Part shown: one piece after another, positions 61,571 through 64,000 of the stretch
Layout: each line of letters starts with the position of its first letter
Position numbering within the stretch: position 1 is the first letter of the stretch
Source of the DNA: Humidesulfovibrio mexicanus
Lineage (GTDB): Bacteria > Desulfobacterota > Desulfovibrionia > Desulfovibrionales > Desulfovibrionaceae
Length of the DNA stretch: 64,000 nucleotides
Assembly (NCBI RefSeq): GCF_900188225.1
Contig: NZ_FZOC01000002.1
Span: forward strand, 244,310 to 308,309
Direction: 5' to 3'
Position numbers and translations under genes: made by a program
Notes under the pieces: model-generated
Seen by the model: only the letters and a program-made list of their open reading frames with translations
Databases searched by the model: none
What the model was told of the DNA's origin: nothing

Positions 61571-62665
61571 CTAGCGCAGGTCCAAAGGCTTGAAGGCCAG
61601 GCCGTGGAAGGCCGCGTCCATTTCGCGGTACACGGGCTTGCCAACCAGGAAGGTGTAAATCTCGTCGGCCTTGGCCTCGGGGCGAACGTCCTTGAACTGG
61701 TCGGGGTAGAGGGTCTTGCCCACGAAATAGGCATCGGCCAGGATGGAGCCGAAGTTCTGGGAGTACCAGTTGTACGGCAGCACGCCGAACACGCGGCCCT
61801 GACGCACGGCGCTGAGGCTTTTGTATGCCGGGTCGGCCTTGAGTTCGTGCAGGCCGCCCGCGCCTTCGCCCAGTTGCAGGGTGGACAGGTCGAGGAACAG
61901 GAAGTCCGGGTTCCATTCCAGAACTTTTTCCTTGGCCACGCTCACAACGCCGGGCGCGCCGGGCAGGGCGGCCACGTTGCGCGCGTTCAGGAACAGGAAG
62001 GGCGGATAGCCGGGCTCGGTGGAGTTGAAGCCGTGCGGTCCCTTGAGCGCCACGCCGCCCACAAACGCACTGGGGCGCTTGGCTCCGGGTATCTTGGCCG
62101 CCCGGCGGCCCAGCTCGGCGATGTGTGCGTCGAAGAAGCGGACAAGGGCCTCGGCGCGCTCCTGCCTGTGGACCACCTGGGCCATGATGCGCAGGGAGGC
62201 GAAGAAGTCCGGGCGCTTTTTGCCCAGGTCGCCGTAGTTCAGCGCAACGACAGGAATGCCGGTCTTGCGTTCCAGATCCTGCGGGCTGACGCCCATCTCC
62301 GGGCTGGTCTTGAGGATGACCTGGGGCGCCGGGGACAGGGTGAGGATGCGTTCGGGGTTGTCGCTGCCCCGGAACTGCCCGAAGACGGGCAGCGTGCGCA
62401 GCTCTGGATGGGCCAGGGCGTAGGGGCGCGCATCGAAGGCGTTTCTGCGGCTTTCGATGTCGTCGGCGGCCACGGCCATGCCCTGGGCCTGCAGGTAGAC
62501 CAGCAGGCGCAGGCAGCCCGGACCGGAGCAGATGACCCGCTCCACCTTGGCCGGAATGGTCACCGCGCGGCCATAGCCGTCTGTGATGGTTCTGGTCTGC
62601 GCGGCCTGGGCTGCATTGGCGCACAACAGCAGCAGGATCAGCGCGCAGGAAAGAGCTTTGCCCAT
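61571..62665 (-). CDS. Periplasmic binding protein of the FecCD-type importer
   Basis: A 364-residue exported binding protein. The signal peptide is residues 1-20 (MGKALSCALILLLLCANAAQA). The type III two-lobe fold is shown by TITDGYGRAVTIPAKVERVICSGPGCLRLLVYL, PQVILKTSPEMG, a long interlobe helix, and the C-terminal YNWYSQNFGSILADAYFVGKTLYPDQF. Two adjacent ATGs exist; GGAGG is 5 bases from the second (62665) and 2 from the first, so I chose 62665. It is the first gene of the importer-FmdE unit. Substrate unknown: iron, molybdate, tungstate or a chelate. Confidence 0.9.
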   Translation of the reverse strand: MGKALSCALILLLLCANAAQAAQTRTITDGYGRAVTIPAKVERVICSGPGCLRLLVYLQAQGMAVAADDIESRRNAFDARPYALAHPELRTLPVFGQFRGSDNPERILTLSPAPQVILKTSPEMGVSPQDLERKTGIPVVALNYGDLGKKRPDFFASLRIMAQVVHRQERAEALVRFFDAHIAELGRRAAKIPGAKRPSAFVGGVALKGPHGFNSTEPGYPPFLFLNARNVAALPGAPGVVSVAKEKVLEWNPDFLFLDLSTLQLGEGAGGLHELKADPAYKSLSAVRQGRVFGVLPYNWYSQNFGSILADAYFVGKTLYPDQFKDVRPEAKADEIYTFLVGKPVYREMDAAFHGLAFKPLDLR

Positions 62666-63068
62666 CATGGCCTCCGGAAGGATACGTGTTGGGAAGGTCG
62701 AGAATGCGAAAAGCGTAACACGTTTTGTGTATCTCCTGGGCAGGTGTCTGTCAATCATGCTCCGCCAATCGATTCAGTTCGTTGAGATTGTTTCTTGGTG
62801 CAGGCGCTTGAACGCCAGGGCTGTGGCGGAGGCCGAAGGCGGGGAGCGAGGTGTTGCGGAGGCCCAGCTGGCGGGAAGGGCGGAGGCTTGGGACAGGGGG
62901 GGGCGCAATGGCCGCACCATGCCGCGGTCATGGTGTGCGCGAACAAACGCCGACTGCAGGAGGCCGGGGCGTGGCGGGCGCCATTGGATTGTCAGGGCCG
63001 GAGCCTCGTGGTTCACGTCCTTCGCTGTCGGGCTGGCCGTCTGCTCCGGCTGTGGCCGCCCCCTTCGC
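62666..63068. other. Spacer upstream of the importer operon, downstream of queC
   Basis: About 400 bp without a supported gene. Near the importer start is ACAC-GTTTT-GTGT (62718-62730), a short inverted repeat in an AT-richer stretch that could be an operator; it lies about 55-65 bp upstream. The remaining sequence to queC is GC-rich with no good ribosome site or terminator. Confidence 0.35.
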
Positions 63069-63770
63069 TCACTCCGAGTAGTCGCGCCATCCTGCCGCGC
63101 GCAGCTGGCAGGCCGGGCACTGGCCGCAGCCATAGCCCCAGGGGTGGCGCTGGCCGCGCTCGCCACGGTAGCAGGTATGGGTGTGTTCGAGGATGAGGTC
63201 CACAAAGGGCTGGCCGCCCAGGTCGCGGGCCAGGGCCCAGGTCTGGCCCTTGGTCAGCCACATGAGCGGCGTGTCGATGACCAGGCGCGTCTCCATGCCC
63301 AGGTTCAGGGCGACTTGCAGGGCCTTCATGGTGTCGTCGCGGCAGTCCGGGTAGCCGGAGTAGTCGGTTTCGCAGACCCCGGTGACGAGGTGCTTGAGGC
63401 CGCGACGATAGGCCTGCGCCCCGGCGAGGGTGAGGAAGACGAGGTTTCGGCCGGGCACGAAGGTGCTGGGCAACCCGGTGGCGGTCATGGAGATCTCGAC
63501 ATCATGGGTGAGGGCGGTTTCGCCCAGTTGGCGGAACACGTCGAGGGAGAGCAGGGTGTCCGAGCCGAGCTTTTGGGCCCAGTCCGGCCGCTGGCCGCGC
63601 AGGGCGGCGAGGACAGCCTCGCGGCATTCGAGCTCGATGCTGTGGCGCTGGCCGTAGTCGAAGCCCAGGGTCTCCACGCGGTCGAAGCGCGAGAGCGCCC
63701 AGGCCAGGCAGGTGGTGGAGTCCTGCCCGCCAGAAAAGACAACGAGCGCACCGATGGGGGTGGGGGTCAC
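63069..63770 (-). CDS. queC: 7-cyano-7-deazaguanine synthase
   Basis: A 233-residue ATP-dependent enzyme converting 7-carboxy-7-deazaguanine to preQ0. The PP-loop is [17 protein letters not shown] near the N-terminus. Other marks are [34 protein letters not shown], and the zinc site with CYRGE then [11 protein letters not shown]. Start is GTG 63770, with GAGGAG about 10 bases upstream inside the end of queE. The two genes are 5 bp apart and co-transcribed. Its product is the substrate of QueF. Confidence 0.96.
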   Translation of the reverse strand: MTPTPIGALVVFSGGQDSTTCLAWALSRFDRVETLGFDYGQRHSIELECREAVLAALRGQRPDWAQKLGSDTLLSLDVFRQLGETALTHDVEISMTATGLPSTFVPGRNLVFLTLAGAQAYRRGLKHLVTGVCETDYSGYPDCRDDTMKALQVALNLGMETRLVIDTPLMWLTKGQTWALARDLGGQPFVDLILEHTHTCYRGERGQRHPWGYGCGQCPACQLRAAGWRDYSE

Positions 63771-63775
63771 GTCAG

Positions 63776-64000
63776 CTAGACTCCTCTGGCCTCGGCCGGC
63801 CAGATGTGCTTGTGCAGTTGCAGGTTGAGCCGCGCGTCCAGGTCGGCGTCGAGCATCCAGCGCGCAAGGTCGGCGGCGGCGAGAATGCCGGGCACGGGAG
63901 AGAGGTTCACGGGGTTTCTGCGGGCGTCTATGCGCGGCAGCAGGCAGAGCATCCGCTCCCAGTCCAGCCGGTCGGCGATGACGAACTTGACCTCGTCGCG
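63776..64000 (-). CDS. queE: 7-carboxy-7-deazaguanine synthase, C-terminal part (cut by window end)
   Basis: Only the last 74 residues are inside the window: [17 protein letters not shown] at the edge, then [16 protein letters not shown] and the typical QueE ending [17 protein letters not shown]. QueE is the radical SAM enzyme that makes 7-carboxy-7-deazaguanine from 6-carboxytetrahydropterin. The cluster-binding N-terminus lies outside the window. It precedes queC on the minus strand. Confidence 0.88.
   Translation of the reverse strand, partial: RDEVKFVIADRLDWERMLCLLPRIDARRNPVNLSPVPGILAAADLARWMLDADLDARLNLQLHKHIWPAEARGV

Noticed and set aside
60504-62624. Upstream extension of the importer ATPase frame (about 700 codons)
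   Set aside because: It runs in another frame through the permease and binding-protein genes; the real ATPase begins at 60503 with the family N-terminus.
62774-63205. Possible small genes in the spacer between queC and the importer
   Set aside because: Frames on both strands overlap queC or lack ribosome sites, and their products are compositionally biased.

Overview
The window is a chromosomal segment of a GC-rich, anaerobic, lactate-oxidising sulfate reducer, most likely a member of the Desulfovibrionales. The reasons are a complete quinone reductase complex gene set (qrcABCD, 9.0-13.7 kb) and a 15-kb lactate-to-acetate region (30.7-45.2 kb). That region holds a sigma-54 activator, D-lactate dehydrogenase subunits, phosphate acetyltransferase, acetate kinase, lactate permease and LutC/LutAB. 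This is close to the organic-acid oxidation region known from Desulfovibrio. No rRNA, tRNA, CRISPR array, integrase or insertion sequence was seen.

Layout. 0-9 kb: ferredoxin-like protein and typA, an RRM protein, rlpA, a ComFB-like protein, mazG, cvpA, and nucleotide-sugar genes rfbC-manC. 9-13.7 kb: qrcABCD between a promoter and a terminator. 13.8-17.3 kb: an MliC-like protein, then a tight run deoC-cbiC-VOC protein-L,D-transpeptidase. 17.3-22.7 kb: a ZraP-like metal/stress protein, a small heat-shock protein, two unknown proteins, serA and a class V aminotransferase. 22.9-27.2 kb: a 1192-residue flavin/iron-sulfur dehydrogenase fusion and an HD hydrolase. 27.3-28.7 kb: one AT-rich orphan gene that looks acquired. 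28.9-30.5 kb: a DEAD-box helicase with a long leader. 30.7-45.2 kb: the lactate region. 45.2-49 kb: chemoreceptor, Dabb protein, GGDEF-PilZ protein, queF. 49-57 kb: iron region (feoAB plus a small periplasmic protein, divergent fur, an outer-membrane protein, an orphan binding protein, a polyferredoxin). 57-62.7 kb: an ArsR-controlled ABC exporter, then an FmdE protein with a FecCD-type importer. 63-64 kb: queC and the end of queE.

How the genes work together. Lactate enters by LldP and is oxidised to pyruvate by up to four different dehydrogenase systems. Pta and AckA then make ATP from acetyl-CoA. Reducing equivalents from periplasmic cytochrome c3 enter the menaquinone pool through Qrc for sulfate respiration. 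The strongest regulatory signals are a near-consensus sigma-54 promoter with two GTCC-N8-GGAC dyads next to the activator gene, a single Fur box serving the divergent feoA and fur promoters, and an ArsR-type dyad at the exporter operon. The least explained pieces are the AT-rich coiled-coil membrane protein gene (27.3-28.7 kb), the structured 230-bp gap before pta, and the 640-bp gap before lutC.
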